A stretch of DNA of 64,000 nt from contig CAITUY010000147.1 in NCBI GenBank assembly GCA_903895695.1, positions 1-64,000 of the forward strand. Direction: 5' to 3'. This DNA comes from an uncultured bacterium. Lineage in GTDB: Bacteria > Verrucomicrobiota > Kiritimatiellia > CAIKKV01 > CAITUY01. The position numbers and the translations under genes were made by a program. Positions 16,630 to 23,885 of this stretch are shown here, in pieces. The first letter of the stretch is position 1. Each line of letters begins with the position of its first letter. The notes under the pieces are model-generated. The model made no database searches. It was not told the DNA's origin and saw only the letters and a program-made list of their open reading frames with translations.

Positions 16630-17349
16630 CTAACGCAGCGACAAAATCACCATCGCATAGACCGGAGTCAAGGCCACATCGACCACCAACGCCGCGGGGA
16701 TGGTGATTAACTTGAGAATGTTCGGCGGAGGGCCAAAATTCGCAAGTTTTGGATCATAGAAGACGATTTCGCGACTGGTGTCGAACTGGTCGGGCACGGC
16801 CTTTTTGAGTTTGGCCGCCGAGGCGACGACGCCAGCCACGCGCACGTCGATAGTATATTGGCCAGGGGCATTGAGTTTAAAACCCAACGTCTTCAGTTCC
16901 TCGGACGTGGCCGGCGTGCGAGAGGACTTCTCCGGCTTGTAGGTCAGCGTGATATCCCCCCAGATGTTCTCACCCTCATAGCACAACCCACGCGTCCCGG
17001 GATCCAGTGTCAGCCCTGAACCGCCCAGAGCATGGGCTATCTTCTCGATGGTGCCCCCACCCTCCACCAGCAAGTACGTGTGCTTTCGCCCCAAGAACGC
17101 CACGACGTCCTCATGCCCCAACTCTTTCGTAAGAGCCGCATCCGGATGCGCCATGGCAAAGACTTTATCCCTCAACACGACCACCTGCCTGCTATGGTGC
17201 AAACTGGCAAGAGGATTGGGTGTCGCGGTCGCGGCGATATACGTGGCGCATCCGAGTCCGCCCACGGCTGCCGCGCACCCCAGCAGAATGAAAACGGCGC
17301 GGACGATCGGCGATGACTGAATCCACTGGCGTACGCTCTGCTGATTCAT
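16630..17349 (-). CDS. YceK-like putative lipoprotein
   Basis: 239 aa. A signal-type segment is followed by cysteines suited to lipidation (ILLGC at about residue 25, or GGLGC a little later; neither is a perfect lipobox). The C-terminal part (KLITIPAALVVDVALTP) resembles the YceK/YidQ family of small lipoproteins, whose function is unclear. ATG 17349 overlaps the stop of the lgt-like gene (ATGA, 17346-17349). A 21-nt gap separates it from the radical-SAM gene, consistent with one operon. It could be a cell-envelope partner of the lipid chemistry. Confidence 0.7.
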   Translation of the reverse strand: MNQQSVRQWIQSSPIVRAVFILLGCAAAVGGLGCATYIAATATPNPLASLHHSRQVVVLRDKVFAMAHPDAALTKELGHEDVVAFLGRKHTYLLVEGGGTIEKIAHALGGSGLTLDPGTRGLCYEGENIWGDITLTYKPEKSSRTPATSEELKTLGFKLNAPGQYTIDVRVAGVVASAAKLKKAVPDQFDTSREIVFYDPKLANFGPPPNILKLITIPAALVVDVALTPVYAMVILSLR

Positions 17350-18113
17350 GCGCGTTCCCTCCCCCGATCGCGAGCCAAGCCGGCAGCGATCGCCACGATG
17401 CTTACGATACAAACCCATTGAATGCCGGACAAGCCGAATGCATAGGCATGCGGCACCGGTTTAAGGAAATCAATCAGCAAGCGCCAGGATAGATAGCCGA
17501 GCATCGTTACACGGAAAGACAATCCTGGGCACGAGGTCCAGCGTTGCCGCCAACGCGGCCAAGTCGCGGCCGCCAACCCAGCGGCTGCGATTTCATAGAG
17601 CTGCGTGGGATGCCTGGGGATACCGTCGCCAAAATCGACACCCCAGATCGCAGACGTCGGATTGCCGCACGTGCCGTCCGGCAGTCCGGCCAGGAAACAA
17701 CCCACGCGGCCCACAACGAGCGCGACGAGAACGGGCAGCACGTAGTCGTCACCCGTGCGGGCTGCGATGCCGGCCACGCGTTTGCCGGCTTCCACGCCGA
17801 TCCATCCACCCAGCAATCCGCCCACAATGGACTGTCCGCCCAGCAGCAACACTAAGCCGGAGTGGAAACCTTGCTCGAAGCCCCCTTCGTCGAACCACGC
17901 CACCAACTTGTTTCCGATGGCGGCGCCCAGCAACGCGCCCAGCAGTGGGGCGAACGTTCCCGCGGCCAGCAGTCCCTGAGCCCCCGCCTGCGTGCGACGC
18001 CACCGGTAGATCGCGAGCCCCGTCAGCAACGCCGCCCACTCGAAACCATAGTGTAGACGCTGCGCCGCCGGCGCCGGGATCACAAAGGCCGCACACAACG
18101 ACGTCAGGACCAT
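17346..18113 (-). CDS. prolipoprotein diacylglyceryl transferase-like membrane protein
   Basis: 255 aa with about seven hydrophobic segments. Lgt-like motifs are GGQSIVGGLLGG, GRVGCFLAGLPDGT and RHPTQLYE. The arginine of the GRxxx motif is kept. However, the His of the HGG motif (here VGG) and the Asn that is essential in E. coli Lgt (here Cys) are replaced, so this may be a paralogue with another acceptor. Lgt moves a diacylglyceryl group from phosphatidylglycerol. It heads the operon and overlaps the lipoprotein gene by 4 nt. A housekeeping lgt may exist elsewhere. Confidence 0.75.
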   Translation of the reverse strand: MVLTSLCAAFVIPAPAAQRLHYGFEWAALLTGLAIYRWRRTQAGAQGLLAAGTFAPLLGALLGAAIGNKLVAWFDEGGFEQGFHSGLVLLLGGQSIVGGLLGGWIGVEAGKRVAGIAARTGDDYVLPVLVALVVGRVGCFLAGLPDGTCGNPTSAIWGVDFGDGIPRHPTQLYEIAAAGLAAATWPRWRQRWTSCPGLSFRVTMLGYLSWRLLIDFLKPVPHAYAFGLSGIQWVCIVSIVAIAAGLARDRGRERA

Positions 18114-18185
18114 CGCCGCGGCTCCCCTGAAACTCGTGTCAGCGCCTGGACTCCTGGTCCCATGCAGTTATGCGCGAACGGGCCG

Positions 18186-19409
18186 CTAGAACCGCAAGCC
18201 CGCTTTCAACAGGCGCGCTTCGAGTTCGGCGATCACGCGGGCATCGTCGGCCGGGCCCTTGGACTCGAAGGTCGCCGAAAACCGCAGGAACGGGCCGCAA
18301 TCATCCCACGGCACCGTCGAGATCGAGCACTCGCGGATCAGATGCTGCGATGCCTCCTCGGCCGTGGCAAAGGTCACCGTGCCGGCGCCCTTGGGGGCCG
18401 GCACGTACAGATAGAAGGTACCGCCCGGCATCCTGGCCTCAAAACCCACGCGCCGCAGAACCCGGACCATCTTCCGGAGACGCCGCTCGTAATGCTTGCG
18501 GATCTTGTCGGCCAGCGCCCGGTCGGCGATGCCGGCGCAGGCGGCCCATTGAATGGCCTTGAACTGGCCCGAATCGACGTTGTCCTTGACCTCGGCATAG
18601 GCCTGTACAATGCGGGGCGCGCCGGCCACAAAGCCCAGGCGCCAGCCGGTCATATTGTAGCTCTTGCTCATCGAGTGAAGCTCGATGGCGACATCCTTCC
18701 CGCCCGGGCGGCTGAGAATGGAAAGCGGCTCGCGTCCATGCACGAGCGTCGCGTAGGCCGCGTCCTGCACAATCAGGATGTTGTGCCGCTGGGCAAAAGC
18801 GATCAGGGAGTCGAAAAAGGATTCTGAAGGCGCCGCGCCCGTGGGGTTGTTCGGGTAGTTCACGTAGAACAGCTTGGCGCGCTCCAGCACCGCGGGGTCG
18901 ATGGCGTTGAGGTCCGGATAGAAGCCGTTCTCCTTGCGCAGCGGAACCTTCACCACCCGGCCGCCCAGATACCGCGTGTGCGTGGCCAGCACCGGATAGC
19001 CCGGGACCGTCACCAAGGCAACGTCGCCGGGATTGATGAAACACAGCGGCAGCATGGCCAGCGCGGGCTTCGAGCCGATGCTGTGGGTGATCTCGGTGTC
19101 GGGATCGAGCCCCGTGACGCCGAAGAACGTGGCCATGTACTCGGCGGCCGCGACTTTGAATTCACGGATGCCGTTGTCGGCGTAGCCGCGGTTGGCGGGA
19201 TCGTCGACGGCCTTTTTGAGGGCGCGGCGGATGGGCGCCGGCGCCATCTGGTCGGGCTCGCCCACGCCGAAGTCGAGCAACTCCACCTCCGGCCGTGCCG
19301 CCCGGGCCGCGGCCTTGGCACGCTTGATCTTCTCGAACTTATAGATCTCGTTCGTGGTGCCGAACGTGGCCCCGCCGATCCGTTCCGCAAACAGTTTCTG
19401 AACATCCAT
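18186..19409 (-). CDS. dapL: LL-diaminopimelate aminotransferase
   Basis: Converts tetrahydrodipicolinate directly to LL-diaminopimelate, using glutamate, in the lysine/peptidoglycan pathway. It is 407 aa from ATG 19409. The PLP-enzyme motifs are YVNYPNNPTGA, QDAAYATLVHG and the lysine-containing HSMSKSYNMTGWRLGF. LLDFGVGEPDQMAP is typical of the DapL-type class I aminotransferases. An upstream in-frame start at 19445 would add 12 residues; GATCATG is preceded by AAAGG. DapL is common in PVC bacteria. It stands alone, just upstream of the lgt-like operon. Confidence 0.92.
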   Translation of the reverse strand: MDVQKLFAERIGGATFGTTNEIYKFEKIKRAKAAARAARPEVELLDFGVGEPDQMAPAPIRRALKKAVDDPANRGYADNGIREFKVAAAEYMATFFGVTGLDPDTEITHSIGSKPALAMLPLCFINPGDVALVTVPGYPVLATHTRYLGGRVVKVPLRKENGFYPDLNAIDPAVLERAKLFYVNYPNNPTGAAPSESFFDSLIAFAQRHNILIVQDAAYATLVHGREPLSILSRPGGKDVAIELHSMSKSYNMTGWRLGFVAGAPRIVQAYAEVKDNVDSGQFKAIQWAACAGIADRALADKIRKHYERRLRKMVRVLRRVGFEARMPGGTFYLYVPAPKGAGTVTFATAEEASQHLIRECSISTVPWDDCGPFLRFSATFESKGPADDARVIAELEARLLKAGLRF

Positions 19410-19470
19410 GATCGTCTTGCCTTTCTGCCAGTAAAAAGGCCCCAAGCAATAGCGGGAACCCGGCCTCGAA

Positions 19471-19932
19471 TCAATGCCGATCTACTGAGCCCTTCGTCAT
19501 GTCCTCCAGAATGGCCACGACGGTCCGGACGCACGGCTTGCACGTGGCATTCAAAAGATCCCGATCCTTGAAGAGTTTGCGGCCTTCGTCGGTCGTGAGA
19601 TCGCACCCGCCCAGGAGCGCGCGGCAGGCGCACGTGCCGTGATCGTCCTCAAAACGCCGCATCAGTTCCTGCGTTCTGGCGTAGGTATCCTCGGTCGCCG
19701 CGCGATCCTGTCCCTCACCCCGGCCGTGACGGAGACCGAGCACCATGATGCCGCCGGCCACGGCGCCGCAGGTTTCCTGCCGACGCGCCATTCCGGCACC
19801 GAACCCGCAGGCGATCTTCAACGCGGTTTCGGGCTCCATTCGGAGCTCGTCGGCAAACGCCCACAACACCGACTGCGCACAGTTGTAGCCCGCCAGGAAC
19901 TTCTCCGTAGCCTTGTCACTTCGCGTCTTCAT
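19471..19932 (-). CDS. C_GCAxxG_C_C family redox protein
   Basis: 153 aa. The family pattern is visible: NCAQSVLWAF, then CGFGAGMARRQETCGAVAGG, CACRALLG and CKPCV, a set of conserved cysteines (about eight). These proteins are annotated only as putative redox or metal proteins. ATG 19932 has AAGGAGA 6 nt upstream and is preferred. Its order with dapL on the same strand suggests possible co-transcription, though 61 nt separate them. Confidence 0.85.
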   Translation of the reverse strand: MKTRSDKATEKFLAGYNCAQSVLWAFADELRMEPETALKIACGFGAGMARRQETCGAVAGGIMVLGLRHGRGEGQDRAATEDTYARTQELMRRFEDDHGTCACRALLGGCDLTTDEGRKLFKDRDLLNATCKPCVRTVVAILEDMTKGSVDRH

Positions 19933-20104
19933 CAGGTCTCCTTTCAAACCAGTTGCGGCGGCGCAGGAAAAACGTTGGCTCTTTCGAAGGGAATACGGTG
20001 CCAGAACCCTACCGGAGATTCAAGGGTGAGTGCCGCCCGAAACTCCACTGGTGCAAATGCGCGGAATCTTCTAGTGTGTCGCGGATTCGCCGGAATGATT
20101 GCCG

Positions 20105-22510
20105 ATGCCTGTTGACCCGCTTCATCGAATTGCGCCTTCCATGCGGAACCGCCAGGTCCTGGTGTCCGTCGCGCTCGGACTCGTGCTTCTGGCTGCAGTC
20201 GTCGGGCTGCGCTACCTCACCTACAGCAACGACGTCGCGCTGATGCTCCCTGCCGATCCGGGCGTGCAGCGCACCATGCGGTTCTTGCACGAGTCCAGCC
20301 TGTCGCAGGAGGTCGTGCTCTCGCTCGCGCTGAACGACCGCGAGCATACGACGGATGACCTGATCCTGGAGGCCGACCGACTGATCGGCACACTCAAGTC
20401 GCCCCTGATCAGCGAGGTGGCCGGCACGCTCGCGGGCGGCGACGTGATGACCGAGATGACGGCCTTTCTCCAGTACACACCGCAGTTGCTCACCCCGGAA
20501 GCCTTTGCCGCCATGACCAACCAAGTCACGCCCGACGGCGTCCAGGAACGGCTCAAGCGCCTGTACCGCCAATGCCTGGCGCCCAGCAGTTCGTTCACCA
20601 TACCGTTCATGCGGAGCGATCCCCTGGGCGTTGCCGACGGCACGATGCGCGATGTCACCCGCCTGTTCGGCTCGCTGGGCTATGACGTGAAGGTGAAGGA
20701 CGGCCACTTCATCAGCGCGGACGGCCGCCATGCCCTGGTCATCCTGAAGACCCCGGTGGTAATGACGGACAGCGCCGGGGCCCGGGATCTCATCGGGTTC
20801 CTGAGGGGCCGTCTGGCGGCCTTGCCGCCCTGGGTTTCGGGCAGCATCATCTCGGGCCACCTTCACACAATGAGCAACGAAGACGTGATCAAGCGCGACA
20901 TTCAACTGACGTCGGCGGCCGCCTCCCTGGCCTTTCTATCGCTGTTCCTGATCTGTTTTCGGGATGTCCGAGCTGTGCTGATCTTCGCAACGCCGTTTGC
21001 CGCGGTCGTGATCGCCACGCACGCCTCCTGGCTCGTCTTCGGCAGTCTCTCGGGCTTTGTGGTGGGCTTGTCAACAGTCGTGGCGGGCATCGCGATCGAC
21101 TATGGCATCTACGTCTATATGGCCGTGCGGCGCGCCGGCAATAGTCGCGAGACCATCCGGCAGATCGTCAGGCCCGTCACGTTTGGCGCACTCACGACCA
21201 TCAGCGTCTTCGCCGCTTTCTTCCTGTCGGGAGTGGAGGGGTATCGTCAGCTCGCGCTGTTGTCGAACTTGAGCATCGCCCTGTGCCTCCTGTTCTCATT
21301 GTTTGTTCTGCCGATGTTTCTGCAACGGAGGAAATCCGATGCGCCATCCGTGCCGACTGTCGAGCCCGGCGCAGTGCCCGGAAGCCCGGCGGGAGATCGC
21401 ATCCGCGTGTGGGTCTGGTTACTGATCGTGGCGAGCCTGGCGGCATTGGCCTGCCGCACTACCTTCAATGAAGACATCACGCAGTTCGACGGCTCAGGGC
21501 CGGATATCGTGAACGCCGAAAAGGAATTCCATCGCGTGTGGGGCGGCAGCACGATGCCTGCCATACTGGTCGCTCCCGCAAGGACGGCAGAGGAAGCCTA
21601 TCGACAGAATGACGCCATCTTCCGAGAGGCGAGTTCCGTGCTCGGCAAGGACAAGTTGGCAAGTCTGGCGACGATCTGGCCGTCCAAGGCCGCACGCGCC
21701 GAGAACCTGCAACGCTGGGACTCTTTCTGGAGCGGCGAACGCGAGGCGCAATTCCGGGATCTATTGGCTGTACAAGGCAAGGCTTACGGCTTCGCGACCA
21801 ATGCCTTTCAGCCTTTCTTCGAACAACTGCATGCCAAGGCCACCTTGGATGACGAACCGAAGAACGTGGCCTTTTTTGGCCGTCTCAGGGACCGGTTCGT
21901 GGTGCGCACGAAGGCCGAGTTCGAGATCCTGACGTTCTTCCCCGACAAGGACGAGGATCTGGCCGCCATGTCGAAGGTGTCGAAAGATTTCCCCGGCACA
22001 TTCCTGGTCTCGCAGAAGCACTTTGCCCGGCTGGTCTCGAGGTCAGCCATGTCGGAATTGCTCTTCCTGGCGGTACTCGGTATCGGGGCGACCGTGGTTC
22101 TCACGCTCCTGCTACTCAGAAGCATACGGCTGACGATTCTGGCATTGGTGCCTGTGGTCACCGGCCTGGCCGCGATTCTGGGCGTCATGGTGCTGCTGGG
22201 ACTATCCCTGAATATCCCCAGCATTATTGCGTCGCTCGTGGTCGTGGGCATTGTCAGCGACTACGGCATGTTCGTCGTCTATTACTGCAAACACAAATAT
22301 GAAACCGGCACCTATGCGGCCGTGTCCTTGGCCGCCGTGAGCACGTTCATCGGCGCCGGGGCGTTGCTGCTGGCCCGGCACCCCACCCTCTTCTCGGTAG
22401 GCGTGACCATGGTGACCGGGGTTCTCACCGGCTACCTGTCCAGCCTCTGGATCATCCCGCCCTTGTACAGGCTGTGGCCGAGCCGGGCGCCTAAAACTCG
22501 ATTACCGTAA
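20105..22510 (+). CDS. MMPL/RND-superfamily lipid exporter
   Basis: About 801 aa. It has the RND-like layout of two repeats, each with one N-terminal helix, a large extracytoplasmic loop and a bundle of about five helices. The first bundle carries GLSTVVAGIAIDYGIYVYM and the second VVVGIVSDYGMFVVYYC, the conserved acidic GIxxDY motifs of proton-driven MMPL exporters. Such proteins export lipids, hopanoids or aryl polyenes. Its position beside the lipid operon and a membrane phosphoesterase suggests a lipid cargo, by inference. ATG 20105 is the best start. Its end overlaps the convergent metallophosphoesterase gene by 20 nt. Confidence 0.85.
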   Translation: MPVDPLHRIAPSMRNRQVLVSVALGLVLLAAVVGLRYLTYSNDVALMLPADPGVQRTMRFLHESSLSQEVVLSLALNDREHTTDDLILEADRLIGTLKSPLISEVAGTLAGGDVMTEMTAFLQYTPQLLTPEAFAAMTNQVTPDGVQERLKRLYRQCLAPSSSFTIPFMRSDPLGVADGTMRDVTRLFGSLGYDVKVKDGHFISADGRHALVILKTPVVMTDSAGARDLIGFLRGRLAALPPWVSGSIISGHLHTMSNEDVIKRDIQLTSAAASLAFLSLFLICFRDVRAVLIFATPFAAVVIATHASWLVFGSLSGFVVGLSTVVAGIAIDYGIYVYMAVRRAGNSRETIRQIVRPVTFGALTTISVFAAFFLSGVEGYRQLALLSNLSIALCLLFSLFVLPMFLQRRKSDAPSVPTVEPGAVPGSPAGDRIRVWVWLLIVASLAALACRTTFNEDITQFDGSGPDIVNAEKEFHRVWGGSTMPAILVAPARTAEEAYRQNDAIFREASSVLGKDKLASLATIWPSKAARAENLQRWDSFWSGEREAQFRDLLAVQGKAYGFATNAFQPFFEQLHAKATLDDEPKNVAFFGRLRDRFVVRTKAEFEILTFFPDKDEDLAAMSKVSKDFPGTFLVSQKHFARLVSRSAMSELLFLAVLGIGATVVLTLLLLRSIRLTILALVPVVTGLAAILGVMVLLGLSLNIPSIIASLVVVGIVSDYGMFVVYYCKHKYETGTYAAVSLAAVSTFIGAGALLLARHPTLFSVGVTMVTGVLTGYLSSLWIIPPLYRLWPSRAPKTRLP

Positions 22511-23276
22511 TCTCCGGCCTGCACAGAAACCGCATGTTCAGATAGAACGTGCCGATGCCGGGATTGACGTACAAAGGTCCGCACGGCGTCTGGTACAGAC
22601 CCCTGCCGTACTTGCCGATGTCGATCGGCAGGGCAGACCGATTCGCAAAAGGGATCCGGACTTGCCCGCCGTGCGTGTGGCCGGCCAGAACCACGTCGAA
22701 CTGTTCACCGCGCACTTGCTCGACGGCATCCGGGTGATGTTCCATCAGAATGCGTTTGTACCCGGGCGGCGTCTGTTCATGACAATCGGCAAAAGTCATC
22801 AACGCCACACGCTTCGACGGCACAAGGATTGTCTCGCGGAAAAGCCAATCCCCACCCGTTTTGCGAAACACGTCCCGTAGGCGGCCAAAAGACCGTATGA
22901 CCCATTGATCGTGGTTCCCCGGAACGCCGTAGAGGGGCTTATTGATCTTCGAAAGAATGCGAAGCGCACCCTCCTGGAAGGCGGCCTCCTCAACCAGATC
23001 GCCCGTGAAGCACACAAAATCGGCATCCAGACGATTGATAACGGCCACCACCTTCTCAAGGTACTGGGTGTCGCCTTTGAAGTGAATATCCGTGATGTGG
23101 ATGACCCGGACCGTGGGCGACAGCGACAGCGTGATGTGCCTGACGCACAGCCAGGTTGGCTCGACAAATCGGGCGTAGGCGACGCACAACGCCGCCAAGG
23201 TCGCAAGCACACCGGCCACAGCAAACACGCGTCGCAGGGCGCGCTTCAATATCAGCAGGAACTGCGCGCGTTGCAT
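22491..23276 (-). CDS. membrane-anchored metallophosphoesterase (YaeI/LpxG-like)
   Basis: 261 aa. One N-terminal hydrophobic anchor is followed by a calcineurin-type domain with all five motifs: HITDIHFKG, CFTGDLVEE, GVPGNHDQW, LAGHTHGGQ and the intervening LMEHHPD. Chlamydial LpxG, which splits UDP-diacylglucosamine in lipid A synthesis, belongs to this group, but other YaeI-type enzymes have other substrates. A lipid A role is therefore possible and not established. ATG 23276 has AAGGATC upstream. It ends a minus-strand run of four membrane-protein genes. Confidence 0.85.
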   Translation of the reverse strand: MQRAQFLLILKRALRRVFAVAGVLATLAALCVAYARFVEPTWLCVRHITLSLSPTVRVIHITDIHFKGDTQYLEKVVAVINRLDADFVCFTGDLVEEAAFQEGALRILSKINKPLYGVPGNHDQWVIRSFGRLRDVFRKTGGDWLFRETILVPSKRVALMTFADCHEQTPPGYKRILMEHHPDAVEQVRGEQFDVVLAGHTHGGQVRIPFANRSALPIDIGKYGRGLYQTPCGPLYVNPGIGTFYLNMRFLCRPEITVIEF

Positions 23277-23320
23277 GGGAAGATCCTTGTGACGCGGACC
23301 ACTACGAAACATTTCGGCTT

Positions 23321-23878
23321 CTACGGCGACGAAGACAGTTCCAATTCGTGCAATGTCGGCCCCACGAGCTGGCCAATGTGGTTGCCGGCGACGAACACCA
23401 CGATTCCAAAACCGACCAGCGCTACCACCAGAGCCGCGAAAGCCCAGAAGTGCTGCGATTCCAGGCTCTCAAGCGAGCGGGCAAAAGCCACGAGCGCAAG
23501 CACCGCCGCAATGACAATGACAGCGTCAACGCTCGCCCGCTGCCAATAGTCGCCACCCAAATGCAGCCACATGCCAAATTCGTCGAAGGTCAGCCCCATG
23601 GCCATGCCATAGGCCAACGCGACGCCTCCGGCCGCGCGGCCGATCGGCCGACAGAACACGCTGTACCCGCCGACCGCGGCGAGCAGGAAGATGCCGTAGT
23701 TCAAATGGTGGACGTGGGTCCCCTGCAGAAAGAAATAAAGGTTTGGAATCCGCCGCGACATGATCAAGAAGACCACGGCCCGTGCCGCCAGGAACGTCAT
23801 GACGAAGCTGAATAAGGCCAACCGGGCCAGCCTGTGCACAGTGGCTTGACTCAACTCATGTTCAGCCGGCGGTTGCAT
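23321..23878 (-). CDS. multi-pass membrane protein, unknown family
   Basis: 185 aa with about five hydrophobic segments. Conserved-looking features are GTHVHHLNYGIFL and a later LTFDEFGMWLHLGGDYWQRAS. The buried His/Asp/Glu residues hint at an enzyme or transporter, but I do not recognise the family. ATG 23878 is preferred; upstream in-frame residues overlap the Tim44-like gene's 3' end. It lies 7 nt from that gene and 44 nt before the phosphoesterase, suggesting one operon. Confidence 0.75.
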   Translation of the reverse strand: MQPPAEHELSQATVHRLARLALFSFVMTFLAARAVVFLIMSRRIPNLYFFLQGTHVHHLNYGIFLLAAVGGYSVFCRPIGRAAGGVALAYGMAMGLTFDEFGMWLHLGGDYWQRASVDAVIVIAAVLALVAFARSLESLESQHFWAFAALVVALVGFGIVVFVAGNHIGQLVGPTLHELELSSSP

Positions 23879-23885
23879 GGCGATA

